Positions 33,161 through 45,385 of a stretch of DNA of 64,000 nucleotides are shown in pieces. Every line of letters starts with the position of its first letter. Position 1 is the first letter of the stretch. Made by a program: the position numbers and the translations under genes. Where the stretch lies: NCBI GenBank assembly GCA_018340375.1, contig JAFFJZ010000013.1, forward strand, positions 7,914,501-7,978,500, written 5' to 3'. The notes under the pieces are model-generated. The model had not been told where the DNA came from, ran no database searches, and worked only from the letters and a program-made list of their open reading frames with translations. This DNA is from Gonatopus flavifemur. Its lineage: Eukaryota; Arthropoda; Insecta; Hymenoptera; Dryinidae.

Positions 33161-34474
33161 ATGGCTTCTCTCCATACATATTCGTGCGAGTGTGTTAAGT
33201 CAGAATTAGAACTTTTCAGTTTACCGCCGACACAAACAACGATCGAGGGATCTCAGTGGGTGCATTACAAACCTATTCCATCTCTGAGTGATTATTCACC
33301 AATCGAATTCGTCGGACCTGGTCAGAGTGAATATTATATAGATTCAGCCCATACAATGCTCAACCTACGAGTGCAAATCGAGTGTGATGTTCAACCAGCG
33401 GATGGTAAGGCGGCGGTGGCACCTGAGTGCGCTCCTGTAAATAATTCGATGCACTCAATGTTTAAACAAGTTGATGTTCACTTCAATCAAAAATTAGTAT
33501 CACCACTCAATAACGCTTACGCTTATAGAGCGTTCATCGGAACATTATTGAATTATGGGCCTGCGGCTGAAGAATCACATCTCACTAGCGTATTGTGGTA
33601 TGATGATACACCTGGGCAAATTGATTCAGTGAATGCTAATAATAGAGGGGATAAGGTGCGAAAATCATTGACCACTGGAGACAAAACTGTAGACTTATTG
33701 GGTCATTTACATTGTAATATGTTTAATCAAGAAAAATTTCTGCTCAACGGTGTAGAGGTCCGATTGCGACTTGTTCGTACGGAAGACGCATTTTGCCTCG
33801 TGGATGCAGTTGGAACTTCTACACTGCATATTGTTGATGCCACACTCATTATGTAACGAGTAAGAACATCACCGTCTGTTCTTCTTGCACATGCTCGAGC
33901 TTTGTCTAAATCCACAGCAGAATACCCTCTGACACGAGTAGAACAGGAAACTCTTACCATTCATTCCGGTGTACATGGCGAAACGTTAGACAACGTGATT
34001 CTGGGTCAATTACCGAAGGAGGTTATAGTTGGTTTTGTTGATAATGGAGCCTTCAATGATGATAGACAGCTTAACCCATTCAATTTTCAAAATTGTAAAA
34101 TGAGTTCCTTCGTGTTGTACGTTGATGGTACATCCGTTTTAGCAAAACCTTTACAAACAGATTTTCGAACAAATGGTTCATATGTGCACGCATATCACAC
34201 TCTGTTTCCTGGAACAGGAATTCATTTTCTGAACGAAGGAAATTCTATTTCCCGAGAACACTATCCTGAAGGGTATTGTTTGTTCGTGTTTGATTTGACT
34301 CCTGATTTATCAGCGAATAGTCACACACATTGGAATCTTGTGAAACATGGTACTGTGAGAATAGAAGTTCGTTTTGAAGAAGCATCGACAATAAACTGTG
34401 TAGTTTACGCTGAATATGACAATGTATTGGAAATTGATTCCTCCACACAGATTATTGCTGATTTCGCAAGTTGA
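33161..34474 (+). pseudogene. PX: Maverick major capsid protein (double jelly-roll, PX), one stop
   Basis: 437 codons from ATG 33161. The only lesion is an in-frame TAA at 33854-33856 (codon 232), between the two jelly rolls. Landmarks: PSLSDYSPIEF, GPGQSEYYID, NNAYAYRAFIGTLLNYG, LHCNMFNQEKFLLNGV before the stop; VLLAHARALSKSTAEYPLTRVE, GQLPKEVIVGFVDNGAFN, LNPFNFQNCK, YPEGYCLFVFDLTPDLS after it. These are the classic PX motifs. It would build the icosahedral shell. Last gene of the cluster. Confidence 0.93.
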
Positions 34475-35562
34475 TCAAGCGAAGTTTTTATTTATGCTCA
34501 CACTGGTTGTTCTGTACAATTCATTTGATGAAAATGTGTTGACTTAACAAAAATGACTTTTCACAAGATATAATCACACTTCGAGTCCTTCATCAACCAG
34601 TTTGTGTCTGACTAAATAAATGTGTACGATAAATGAATAAAACTTCACTATGAATGAGATTAGGATTACAATAATTATACACTAATTAATTTCATTCTGT
34701 AATCGTGTGCAAACAATATGTGTACAATTTTAATTGATCACATTTTTCAAGCTTGTGAAATATTTTGTGCACAATTTCTACAACAAGCAATTGAACGTGC
34801 ACAAATGATCATTGCATGAGAAATTATGTGTTAGACAAAAATTACACAGCCACACAAAGAAAAATTTCTTCAGACTATGTGTATTATATGTTTTTGGGGT
34901 CGCTGAGACTGAATCCGATGTCTATGTTGCCCCGTCACGTCAGGTTTTCGACATAACCTCAAAAAACCGAATTATCACGAAAAAATAAATAATTGGTCTG
35001 ACCCTGGGATCAGACTATGTATTTTATATGTTTTTGATGCATGTAAATACGTGTAGGTGCGTACTGGTATGTACGTCGTGTACATATACCATACACTGAT
35101 TGTCAATCTAATTGTTCGAGAAGTAATATTCCAATTTCTGGAATAACATGGCAATTGAGTTTTGTTCGCGCGTAACAGATGACATGCACGAGAGAACGTA
35201 TGAAGGCCACGAACGGTGGAGTTATCGGTCTATTCGAGCTGCATCCATTCGTAGTTGCATCTCTCTCGTGAGCACGGCTCGAGACCATGAGACAATACTA
35301 CATTCGTGGATCGACACGTAATACCATACATATCTGAATAGAAACAGATACATATATATACATGATAATGATTTTTTTTTCCGAATTTCATATGAACTGA
35401 ACTATATTTTCTTCTCTATAATTTCGATTGGAAATAATAATATTGACAACAATAAAAAAAAAACACTGGAAAATACACACAATCACAAATTGAATTGAAA
35501 ACCATTACAAACTTTGCACATTGAAATACACCACGATTGATTCCAAATATAAGAAGAGTATA
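34475..35562. other. no supported gene; Maverick right flank or host DNA
   Basis: AT-rich, non-coding. A phrase at 34900-34985 (GGGTCGCTGAGACTGAATCC then GTCACGTCAGG) is GC-richer than its surroundings. The Maverick terminal inverted repeat should be near here but I could not recognise one. Confidence 0.3.
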
Positions 35563-38126
35563 TACAGGGTGCTCCATTTGAAGTGATGTAGTCAAATATC
35601 TCGGTAGCTAGTGGAGATGGAAAAAAAGCTCGGGTGAGAAAGTTCAGGGTTCCAAGATGAAAGTATGATGCTGACCTTGAAAAATCCCTCAGAGGTCGTT
35701 TTGAGGGTCATTTAGGAGTCAAGATGGTTTTTTCTGAAGGAACTCCCATTTTTTTTATCACGGCATGGGAAAGCTGGTTTCTAACCCTTTACGAAACACT
35801 GGGCATGGACCCCTTCCCACCCATTGGGGTAGAAGGTATGGACCGTCGATGTTATTGATGAACTACTCTCAGCGCTATCCAGGAACAACGACGTCGACGT
35901 GGAAGTTCTCTGTTCCCTCTGGAGTGCTCGATTATCGTGAGTCCCCTTGCCTCTCACATGAGAGGTGCTTGATGCTGTGACAATAATTGCTCGGAGTTAC
36001 CCGCCTCTGCCTAGATACATAATCCTGGTATGTTGGCACAAACAGTGCGGATGCGGTCGATCATGTCCTCCCTCATTTACAAGAAAACTTCCAAATTTTT
36101 TTGGTGAATCTACAGATGAGATTTTTCACAGTGTAACTCTGTTTGGTGAATTCTCTGGAGGCTCGAAGGATTTCTGTATCCGTTCGAATGTGCATCCTAA
36201 TCGATGTTATGTGGTATGGTCAATACTTCCAATGCTTTCAGCGACCTTTGAAGAACTTTTGCGAGTCGATACTCATTCATAACCCCCATTGAATCAAATG
36301 GAATGATTTATTCGATTCAAAACGCAATAATCGTAATCAATCGTACACATTACTGCCAACCGTAATAAGCAGAGAGTCAGTATTCCCGTTTGTTTATGTT
36401 GACGTTTTTTTTCCAATGAAATTAACTCTGATCTGCATTGAAATCAGTCCCGATCTTCGGAGAAAAGCGATAAACAAGAATACATAAACAAACAGAAACA
36501 TCGAATTTCTGTTTATTATGGTTGGCTATGTGGATGATTACGGAAATACGTGATCATTTCAACACGGGTTCTAAACTGAGACCATCAGAATCGTTCTTCT
36601 TCTTTGCATATTCAATCATCTACATTTATCAATTTATTCCATTCGATTCAATCGAAGATCACTATTCACCCTCTGAAATTATTGATATGATGCTTGTGCT
36701 TGACTCATGTCACAATGATTACAACGAAGCCGCAAGAGCTTACCGGGATCGGTATCCCGATCGCCGCATCGCACACCCCACAACCATCCGTCGACTCGAA
36801 TTGAGGGCTCGACGAGGAGTATTGCAGCAAGGTCTGAGACATCACCGGTACGATGACAATGATATCCGTGCACTCACCATATTGGGACTCATCCACTTGG
36901 ACCCTCATGTGAGTAGCAGATCGTTGGCACGAATAACTGGTATAGCCGGACCACTGTTTTGAGAATCTTGAAGCATGTCAAATATCGACCATACCACATT
37001 ACGTTAACTCAAGCTCTCACTCCAAACGACATGAGACTTCGAATTGGATTCTACAACTGGGCACGAGCAAGGCTGGTTGACGATCCTCAATCCTTCGACT
37101 ATGTAATGTTCTCCGAAGAAGCATCTTTCCAGAGCACTGGGCATTTGAATAGACACAACTCTCAATACTGGTCGGATGTTAATCCACATTGGTATCGAGC
37201 AATCGGCAACCAACATCGTTGGAGCGTAAATGTGTGGTGCGGGATCATCAATGGCTATTTAGTCGGTCCACATTTTTTCAATGGCACTTTGAACGATCCC
37301 ATGTTTCTGGAATTTCTGGCGGATCATTTACCAGGCTTGCTTGAGGATTCGGATTTGAAAAGGAGGCAGAGGATGTGGGTCCAACTAGATGGAGCGCGAT
37401 CCCATTACGCATTGATCGTGACAGATTACCTTGATCATCATTTCCCGGGAAGGTGGATTGGACGAGGTGGGCCAGTTCCGTGGCCTCCACGCTCACTCGA
37501 CTTGGCATCTCCCGACTCTCTCTTGTGGGGATTCCTGAAAGACGAAGTATTCAAGGCCCAACCAACAACGAGGGAGCACATGATCGATCGCATCCGCACT
37601 GTTTGTGGCAACATACCGCGATCTGTGTTTCTGAAGACGGTCACAAATTTCCGGCGGAGACTGGGATTATGTATCCAAGCAGAGAGGGGTAACTTCGAGC
37701 GATTATTGTAACAGCATCAAGCACCCCTCATGTCAGAGGCAAGGGGACTCACGATGACCAAGCACTCCGCAGGGAACAGAGAACTACCACGTCCGAGTCA
37801 TTGTTCCTGGATAGCGCTGAGAGTAGTTCATCAATAACATCGACGGTCCATACCTTCCACCCCGATGGGCGGAAAGGGATCCATGACCAGTGTTCCGTAA
37901 AGGGTTCGAAACCAGCTTTCTCATGCCATAATAAAAAAATGGGAGTCCCATTAGAAAAAACCATCTTGACCCCTAAATGACCCTCAAAACGACCTCTGAG
38001 GGATTTTTCAAGGTCAGCATCATACTTCCCCTTTGGGACCCTAAACTTTTTCACTCGAAACTTTCTTTCCATCTCCACCAGTTACCGAGATATTTGACTA
38101 TATCACTTCAAATGGACCACCTCATA
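35563..38126. mobile_element. DD41D mariner-type element D with ~500-bp arms
   Basis: Left end TACAGGGTGCTCCATTTGAAG, right end CTTCAAATGGACCACCTCATA, TA flanks. Inverted arms run about 500 bp and, as in element C, reach into the transposase 3' end: 35980-36080 is an inverted, diverged copy of coding sequence found at 37570-37715. Each arm also contains one copy of the 40-bp unit seen as a minisatellite at 7.3 kb. Confidence 0.9.
36522..37711 (+). pseudogene. DD41D mariner transposase, element D
   Basis: N-terminal HTH half (SPSEIIDMML, PHVSSRSLARITG) ends in a frame change at about 36960. The catalytic half starts RILKHVKYRPYHIT. Triad region: FSEEASF, where the first catalytic Asp reads Glu, then LDGARSHYA and LDLASPDSLLWG, with 41 residues between the last two acids. 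The frame break and the D-to-E change make it inactive. Ends GNFERLL at 37711. Confidence 0.9.
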
Positions 38127-39381
38127 TATTACAAATAAATACATGAAGCTCAATGTGACTGTAGAGCTTCACGCACTCAGAAATCACATAACCAGCATAT
38201 ATACACCACTACTCTCGCTCAACTCCAGTGGGTAGCGTCAATTGAAAGATCATAGATCAGCTCAATGTGAGAAATACATTTTGGAATAATCTTAGCTCAT
38301 CCATAAACACAGAACAAGATATAACACCCAATTCAGCCCTCAGGGAGGACTATTCAAATGACAATTTGGTTGTTTTTGTGACCCCCCCCCCTTTTCGCTC
38401 GCTCCCTTCCTCTCCCCTCGTGAATTGACGCCGTATAGTTCTGCATTGAACTTCCGCATTGTTTATCAACATCATGTCAGCATCAAGAAATCCCCCGGAA
38501 CATCGAACGAGCTTGGCGGAAGGCATGAAAAGGAGAAACTAGAGTACAGAAGGAATCACTACTAAATCCTACATAACCTACACTGTCAAAAATTTCTAAA
38601 ATCTCGTTTCTTCTCCTAATATTAGAATCTAATCGCTTATCACACTATCAACCAGCCAAATCACGTGTAATGGAATCACTATTGTTTCCGTCACGAGAAA
38701 AAAAGTTTCATCAGAAGATTTTGACAGTGTACAAACCCACTTACATATACACAAGTATGCGAAAAAAACAAACTCACAAATAAACACACAAAAAATAATA
38801 CAACACAAGGGATGCAAAAAGATGGGGTATTATTGAAAAAAAAAACAAGAAAACCAGATTGTCGAACCCCCACAAAGAAAGAGAGAACATGAGAATGATC
38901 AAAAGAGGGGCAAAAAGAGAAAAAGGACAAAAAAATGGAAGGAAAAGAAACAAGCCCCCATGAAAAAAAATCATCGAAAAAGTTGACAAAACAGAGAGAA
39001 GACATATAACGAACATGCCTAAACACCCGCAAGATTCAATCCAATAAGCAAAATTTTTCTCCCTCTCTCCCAACATTGTAAAACCTCAACAACATACCCA
39101 CTCCTGAAATCCCATGCTTGAATCCCAACCAACAATGTTCCGGACAGAAAAATTTCGAAATCACTGACTTACCGTAAGGAACTGGAATCTTCTACGACAA
39201 ACGATCTAATTCAAAATTATATCACACAGAATAGAATTTTATAACATTCTTGAACATCTCAGAACTACTCAAACTCACTCCTGAACTCAACCAACACATA
39301 CAGAGAGCGCGAAACATCTGCAAATCATACTTTATAGATGATTGGTCTCTGACAACCGTTAGTGCACAACTACATTAGAAA
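38127..39381. other. no supported gene; purine/pyrimidine-biased stretch
   Basis: A C run at 38383-38392 and, at 38810-39010, a strand dominated by A and G. The hydrophobic minus-strand open frames here are consequences of that bias. The 3' part may be leader sequence of the envelope-bearing retroelement. Confidence 0.35.
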
Positions 39382-41215
39382 TTGAATGCATCATTGAAAT
39401 TAGAATCAATTCTAAATGAATTGATTCCAACAAACAAAACCAAAACGGAACGAAGTGCATCGTTTGCATTCGTAGGATCAATCCAACATATAATATTCGG
39501 CACATTGAGTGAAGATGAAGCAGAACAATATAACAATGGAATAGATAAATTATACACTAGTCAATCAAACGTTGCAGGGTTGCAAGCAAATCGAACACAT
39601 ATAATGAAATCTCAATCACATGGCATTCATGGATCCTCTAGAGATCAATCGCGGAAAATTGACGATCTATCACAATCAATGAAACAACTGAGATCGGAAC
39701 TGATCCAATACCACAGCGGAAGTAAAATGGAACCATACACAACGAATTTTCGACTGTGGATTACCGAACACGGACATTCAATCGATCAATATCACTAAAC
39801 TCTTAGTCACATGATAGACATCATTACCTTTGCAAAAAATGATATACTTCACCCTATGCTACTGACACCAGATCAATTCATCCAAGCAGCTCAAAAAACA
39901 ATGGAAAATTCGCACCTCGAATTCCCATTATCACCTCAAGAACTTCAATCAGGAGACACCAAGGGTTTAATCACACTAAGAACTGCACATTTCAGAGGCC
40001 GCACAGTATTCGTTCCAACTGCTCTCCTATTAGACAAGATAACCTACGAGATTTTTGAACCATACAAACTTCCGACAATCCAAAATTTCAGTCATCATCT
40101 TATATCAGCTTTTATACAACCACATGCAGAGATGATAGCAATAGATGGATATCACATGTTCTAAATTCTGCTATCCGAAAACGACTTTCATAGTTCTGTC
40201 GTACAGGGCGAAAAAGTGGTTACCTCAATTTGTTTTGAAAAATTTTTTCTTATGTCATCTGATGCAGAAAAATTTCCTGAATCGAATAATACAATAATCT
40301 TATTTTTGATCAAAAATTGAGTTAACCACTTTTTTGCTTCTCACGGCAGAGTTGCCGTCGAAAGAACGAAGTATACATCTGCTATCAAACGAAAATCCTG
40401 CGATCAATACCCAGAAGACCAACATGTGAAGTGAAACTATCACACGAAACACCACAGCAACCACCCTCAGACTTCAAAATGAAAATATTACCAACACGAG
40501 ATAGTTATTGGACACAGCTAAAATCAGGACATGGCTGGCTATTTTCAATCCTCAACAGAGGAGTAATAGACACACATTGCCCGAATGACCAAATGGAAAA
40601 AATCCAAATTCAAGGAACAGGAGTTTCCCGATTGAAACCAGGATGCTCTGCCACAACAGAACCTGCAGTCATGACGACGACACTCCGTTTCACCGCTTCG
40701 GAACTAATTCAATTTCAACCAATGGGAACTTCGAACATCTCGAACCTAATAACACACATCACTCCCCACCACATAGAAGCTGTAAAATCAATAGATACAG
40801 AAGAATCATCAGATATCAACGATTGGGACAACAGTGAAGACGCCATAGCCCTCGACGAAATTGAAAAACAAGCGGAAATAATACGACATTAACAAAGGAA
40901 TAACCTTGTCTTACATGTAACATTCATTGGAATACCTTCATTCATAGGAATAGTATTAACATTAGCAATCATGTTGTTGGTATACGGGAAATTCAGAAAA
41001 ACCTGCTGTTTAAGAAACACATGTCGACCACCAAGATCAAAACGCTCTAGACAACCCAGGACCCACTACCCTCACACGGGAGATCACATCGCCGTAGAAA
41101 TACATCCAGCACCTATCACACTAGCATTGCCATAACCACCTCCACCACCACCAACAACAGAAACGGAATCTTCTCACGAATTTGAGAAACACCACAACGT
41201 TCCGTTCCCCCATGC
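39382..41215 (+). pseudogene. env: retroviral/errantivirus-type envelope glycoprotein, decayed
   Basis: Pieces in order. 39382-39798 has SASFAFVGSIQHIIFGTLSEDE, resembling the start of the transmembrane half of insect F-like envelopes, followed by a coiled-coil-like stretch. Then 39811-40164 (FRGRTVFVP), and 40431-40892 with a Cys-containing GTGVSRLKPGCSATTE and an acidic stem. At 40925-41010, after further stops, comes a membrane segment (SFIGIVLTLAIMLLVYG) and a basic cytoplasmic tail. Several stops and frameshifts plus a MITE at 40211-40335 disable it. No gag-pol next to it and no LTRs recognised, so the parent family (gypsy or Bel/Pao) is uncertain. Confidence 0.65.
40211..40335. mobile_element. 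short palindromic MITE inside env
   Basis: AAAAAGTGGTTACCTCAATTT at the left is answered by the inverted AAATTGAGTTAACCACTTTTT at the right; ~75-bp AT-rich centre. GC-richer flanks (GTCGTACAGGGC, GACGGCAACTCTGCCG) may be outer parts of the same inverted repeat. Confidence 0.6.
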
Positions 41216-41590
41216 TTGATCTTGGGTAGGAAGGTGTGATGTGCCTACAAAAAACGTGCCCTCCTCGTTTTCTTCGGATGACATGGAATCTCTTACCCAT
41301 GAACAGGATAACGCTTTTAATTCATTCAGAGGATATCATCAATAAATTGAACATAAGGATGATCAAACATATTCAGAACATTGTTCACGAAGACATTCAA
41401 ATCACTTCAAATGATGAACGATGAATTCAGAGGCTTCTCTTGTCATATGGGATATCCATTCAATCGATTTATTCATTGGATTCACTTAGATGATACAGTT
41501 GAATTACAGGTTGGTTGAGGTGTTTCATTTTGGAGGGGAAAAATGAAAATGTGGAATTATTGCTGACTTCACTTACGCCTCGAGTCTAAG
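41216..41590. other. no supported gene
   Basis: Short open frames only. Possibly the 3' region of the envelope-bearing retroelement. Confidence 0.3.
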
Positions 41591-42812
41591 TCAAATCCCA
41601 AAAACAAAGAATGTAAAAATCTAATAACACATTCTAAAGGGAAATTTTACTGCATGCAGAATTCCAAGCGGATATTAAAGGATATGCTCCATTCGAAAAA
41701 AAAAATATATGAAATCAATATGAGCGACCAAGTACATTGGTTATCCAAAGGATATGTGAAAGATTTTTCGTATATTGTAACTTCAGTTTGTTTAAACTGT
41801 ATTGGAGGTAATTTATGATTTTCAAAAAGGCATTATTGTATCAAAGAAATAAATAGAACAAGCTTATCGTTCTGCCCGTATATATAGATAACAAAAAGTG
41901 AAAAAAAAGTAGAATTCCACAGAACATACAAATGTCTCACAAAAACCCCTAAAAACCCCAACACAGTAGAAAATAACGTCAAATCCCAAAAACCATACAA
42001 ACATTTTACAATAACACACGAAAGAAAATCCTTGAAAAAAATACTTCACTCTTTCCGGAAGATTACTTGATATAACAAATATAACATTAAAAAAAAAGAT
42101 GTGAAAGGCAACCGTGTTTCGGAATTCGCATCAACCAGTAACACTTGGTGTGGCCGATGGTAGAAGTTTTTAGACTTTATTATATACAAATGAATTTCTA
42201 TAGAACATTAAACAAGAAATTTAGATCATATAATTTCATAAAATCTTTTTCGGCCACGCCAAGTGTTACTGGTTGATGCGAATTCCGAAGCAGGGTTGCC
42301 TTTCACATCTTCTTTTTCAATGGTATATTTGTTATATCAAGTAATCTTCCGGAAAGAGTGAAGTATCTTTTTCACGGATTTTTTTTCAAGTGTTATTGTA
42401 AAACGTTTGTATGGTTTTTGGGATTTGACGTTATTTTTTACTGTGTTGGAGTTCTTAGGGGTTTTTGTGAGACATTTGTATGTTTTGTGGAATTCTACTT
42501 TTTTCACTTTTTGGTTTCTATATATACGGGCAGAACGATACGCTTGTTTTATTTATTTCTTCGATACAATAATGCTTTTTTGAAATTCATGAATTACCTT
42601 CAATACAGTTTGAACAAACTGAAGTTACAATATACGAAAAATCTTTCACATATCCTTTGGATAACCAATGTAGTTGGTCACTCATATTGATTTTATATAT
42701 TTTTTTTTTCAAATGGAGCATATCCTTTAATATCCCCTCGAAATTCTGAATGCAGTGAAATTTCCCTCTAGAATGTGTTTTTAGATTCTTTTATTCTTTG
42801 TTTTTGGGATTT
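41591..42812. repeat. 1.2-kb fold-back palindrome, arms ~565 bp
   Basis: The left arm (41591-42157) and right arm (42251-42812) are inverted copies around a ~93-bp spacer. Landmarks in both: CCCGTATATATAG, GTCTCACAAAAACCCCTAA, CTTTCCGGAAGATTACTTG, ATTCGCATCAACCAGTAACACTTGG. The two similar ORFs (41864-42049 minus, 42358-42690 plus) are the same arm read twice. No transposase inside; probably a Foldback-type or MITE derivative. Confidence 0.88.
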
Positions 42813-43135
42813 TCATGTACTTGGCGTTATTTTTCTACTTTTTCGGAGTTTCTTTGGGGTATTTCACTCCTTTTTCTGATTATGCTTCCAACTGAACCCA
42901 AGTAAAAATGAAATACCCCTGTCGAGTCTATGGCAATCGTAGGAATGAAGGAAATGTCCTCAGATAACTTATGTGATATAAAAATCCACTTGGATGTCCA
43001 TCAGTCATCTCATCATTGGACGGCAAAAGATTATCAAAATGAAGAATGAAGGAAAGAAGGGGAGGAAATCGAATTACCATGAACAAATATACGTGTGGAG
43101 AATTCCGAAAACTAAATTTTCCTTGACTAATGAGT

Positions 43136-43214
43136 TGGCGCTCAAAGCAGCCCAAAGCGCGCGAAGCAACTCACAGCGCTCAAAGTAGCTCACGCCGCTC
43201 AAAACAGCCCACGA
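43136..43214. repeat. short degenerate ~19-bp tandem repeat
   Basis: About four imperfect units of the form GCGCTCAAAGCAGCCCA. The stretch is markedly GC-richer than the AT-rich neighbourhood. Confidence 0.6.
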
Positions 43215-43447
43215 TATTGTGCTGAACATGTCTTGTGCGGAAATTTCCAGTGTTTTCAAGAAATCATTGTAAGAAAATCGGAACAACATAGATCTTACAG
43301 ACAGAGGAAACTTGCATACAATATATTCAAGGTATTCAACAGAAATTTTTTTTGCAAGATAGAATTTGTACTGTTTAGCATGAAGCTAAAAATAGCTTTC
43401 TAGCCAAAATTTTTCGGTCACACTTTCGAATCATTGTGAGAAGTAGC

Positions 43448-43702
43448 AGATAGCAAAAGTTCCGAAAATGAGATCTCATTGAATTCTTTTGTGACCACAA
43501 AACGAACCACTGAGATATCAGCAGAATAGAGTCCTTGGAGAATTCAAATGGTCTTTTGTCATACTGTATATTGTACTGCATATAGTATGACGAAAGGCGA
43601 CCTGAATTCTCCAAGAACTCCATCCTACTGACATTTCAATGATTCATTTTGTGGTTCCAGAAGGATTCAATGGGATCTAGGTTTTGGAACTTTTGCTATC
43701 TG
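43448..43702. mobile_element. 255-bp palindromic MITE
   Basis: Ends CAGATAGCAAAAGTTCC and GGAACTTTTGCTATCTG; the inverted arms continue almost to a centre near 43575 with TGTCATACTGTATA. Non-coding. Confidence 0.75.
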
Positions 43703-43943
43703 GGTAAACAGATGTCAAATATTGATCATGCAACGAAAAAATATACCTTCAAGATATCAGATTGAAGACACTTCCTAGTACCGTACCAGACATTTTTCAG
43801 AATTTTGTGGAATATCAATCGAAATCATTCGAAAAAATTTTTCAAGAATATTTGGTTCGTTATGGTATTATAAAGGTATTCTATATTCTTCAAAACTGTA
43901 CAATATCACAGTAATTGAATTCTCATTTTATGATGAAGCGAAG

Positions 43944-44738
43944 TTATCGCTTTCCAAAGAAATATATATACGAGGCTTTAGCATTGCGTGGCCAATGTCG
44001 CTCTTCAACTTGCAGATCATGAATAAATATCCACTTCGTACGTTCACTTCGTAACATGCATGTGAAATTATCTTCAGGAATATTCTTACCCTGATGAAAA
44101 ACAACAGCCACACTTTTATAAAAGTGTTGTGCAATTATAATTTTTGAAGTTGGTACTGCTTTAATGTTCATATTTTCTACCTTTGTTGCTTCAAGATTAT
44201 TGTGATTAAACATCATCAATTGCACAATTACATATTGTTCTGACGCTGCTATAAATGATTTTTTAGTCTTATGCAAGTTATTACAATTGTCACAAGAATC
44301 TTCGGAAATTTTCTATGTTGAAAAATTGAACTTGAATATTTCTTGAAACTCAAATGATTTTTGTGAAATTGGAGGTAGCCGAAGACGTGTAACACAATTC
44401 GTACCAACAATATTTTCGGTATATTCACATTTCGTACATTCCGTTACGGTAGTTATTTGGTGCTTCACTAAATTTTTAATAGCCATTGAATTTTCGCGAA
44501 TAGAAGCGGTGAATTCTCCTACATCTTGTGAGTGATTATGCAAGTATTGTGGACCTGCAAGCTGTTTCAAAGCTATGATATCAAGGTTTTTTTGCGAATT
44601 GTAGTTCTGAATTGAAATATTTATGATGTCATCGGGGTCAGATAAGAGTAATTGTTTTGTCTCAGAAGCACAGTACAATATACACTGCATTATCGCATTC
44701 GAATAAGAAGAAACACCGTCGACATTAGGAAGACCCAT
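43944..44738 (-). pseudogene. ubiquitin-specific-protease-like domain with substituted catalytic residues
   Basis: From ATG 44738 a USP-type peptidase fold of ~265 codons, one in-frame TAG (44313-44315). The Cys box reads VDGVSSYSNAIMQC, where a USP normally has Cys between Ser and Tyr, so the nucleophile position is Ser. A zinc site is formed by CTKC and, after the stop, CDNC. The His box reads FHQGKNIPEDNFTCML, where GHY is expected, so the general-base His appears to be Asn. The D/W region (WIFIHDLQVEERHW) follows. The domain order is complete, hence either a decayed USP from a mobile element or a catalytically dead one. Its neighbours are repeats only. Confidence 0.75.
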
Positions 44739-44865
44739 TACGTTTAACGCGTGAGTTTCTGTTGATTTTTCATCAATATTTTGGCCCCTGGATTATATAT
44801 TATCCAATATCCTTATTCCTGAGTACCCAAGTGAAGAAGTTTCTACAGTGAGTAAACTCTTTGAG

Positions 44866-45385
44866 TAAAATTACAGGTGGATAAAAAAAAAAGTAGAGAG
44901 GATGCAGGTTTACTATACATCTGTATGTTACTTACCACCACGATCAATATCATCAGGTAGTGTGGAAGGGAAATGGAGAAAATGCAGGAGCGCAGTGGAT
45001 ATACCACAGGTCCTTGCGTTAGGTACACTATTATCAGATTCTTCCAATAGAATCACAGGTAGATGGAGGAAAAGCAAGAAGGATGCATGTCACCATACAT
45101 CTTTATGTTACGCACCACAATGATCGATGTCATTAGGCAGCGTCATAGGAAGATGAAGAAAAGGCAGAAGTGCAGTGGACATACAAGTCCTTGCATTGAA
45201 TAATATCACTATCAGATTCTTCCAACAGAATCATAGGTGGATGGAGAAAAAGCCAAAAGGATGTAGATGTAATATACATCTGTACGTTGCATCCTACCAT
45301 GATCATTAGGTAGCGTTGAAGGAAAATGCAGAAAAGATAGGAGCGCAGTGGATATATCACAAATCTTTGCATCGGGTGCATTCCA
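44866..45385. repeat. three tandem ~178-bp units
   Basis: Units begin near 44870, 45055 and 45232, each with ACAGGTGGATGGAG-like text, ATACATCTGTATGTTAC, ATGATC and GAGCGCAGTGGATATA. Non-coding; the overlapping open frames are repeats of one another. Confidence 0.85.

Noticed and set aside
38691..39076. Phe/Leu-rich minus-strand frames resembling membrane proteins
   Set aside because: They arise from a purine-only plus strand; composition alone explains them.
41864..42690. Two similar hydrophobic ORFs, one per strand
   Set aside because: The same palindrome arm read twice.
44866..45385. Regularly spaced repeats as a CRISPR or binding-site array
   Set aside because: Whole units of ~178 bp repeat tandemly without unique spacers.
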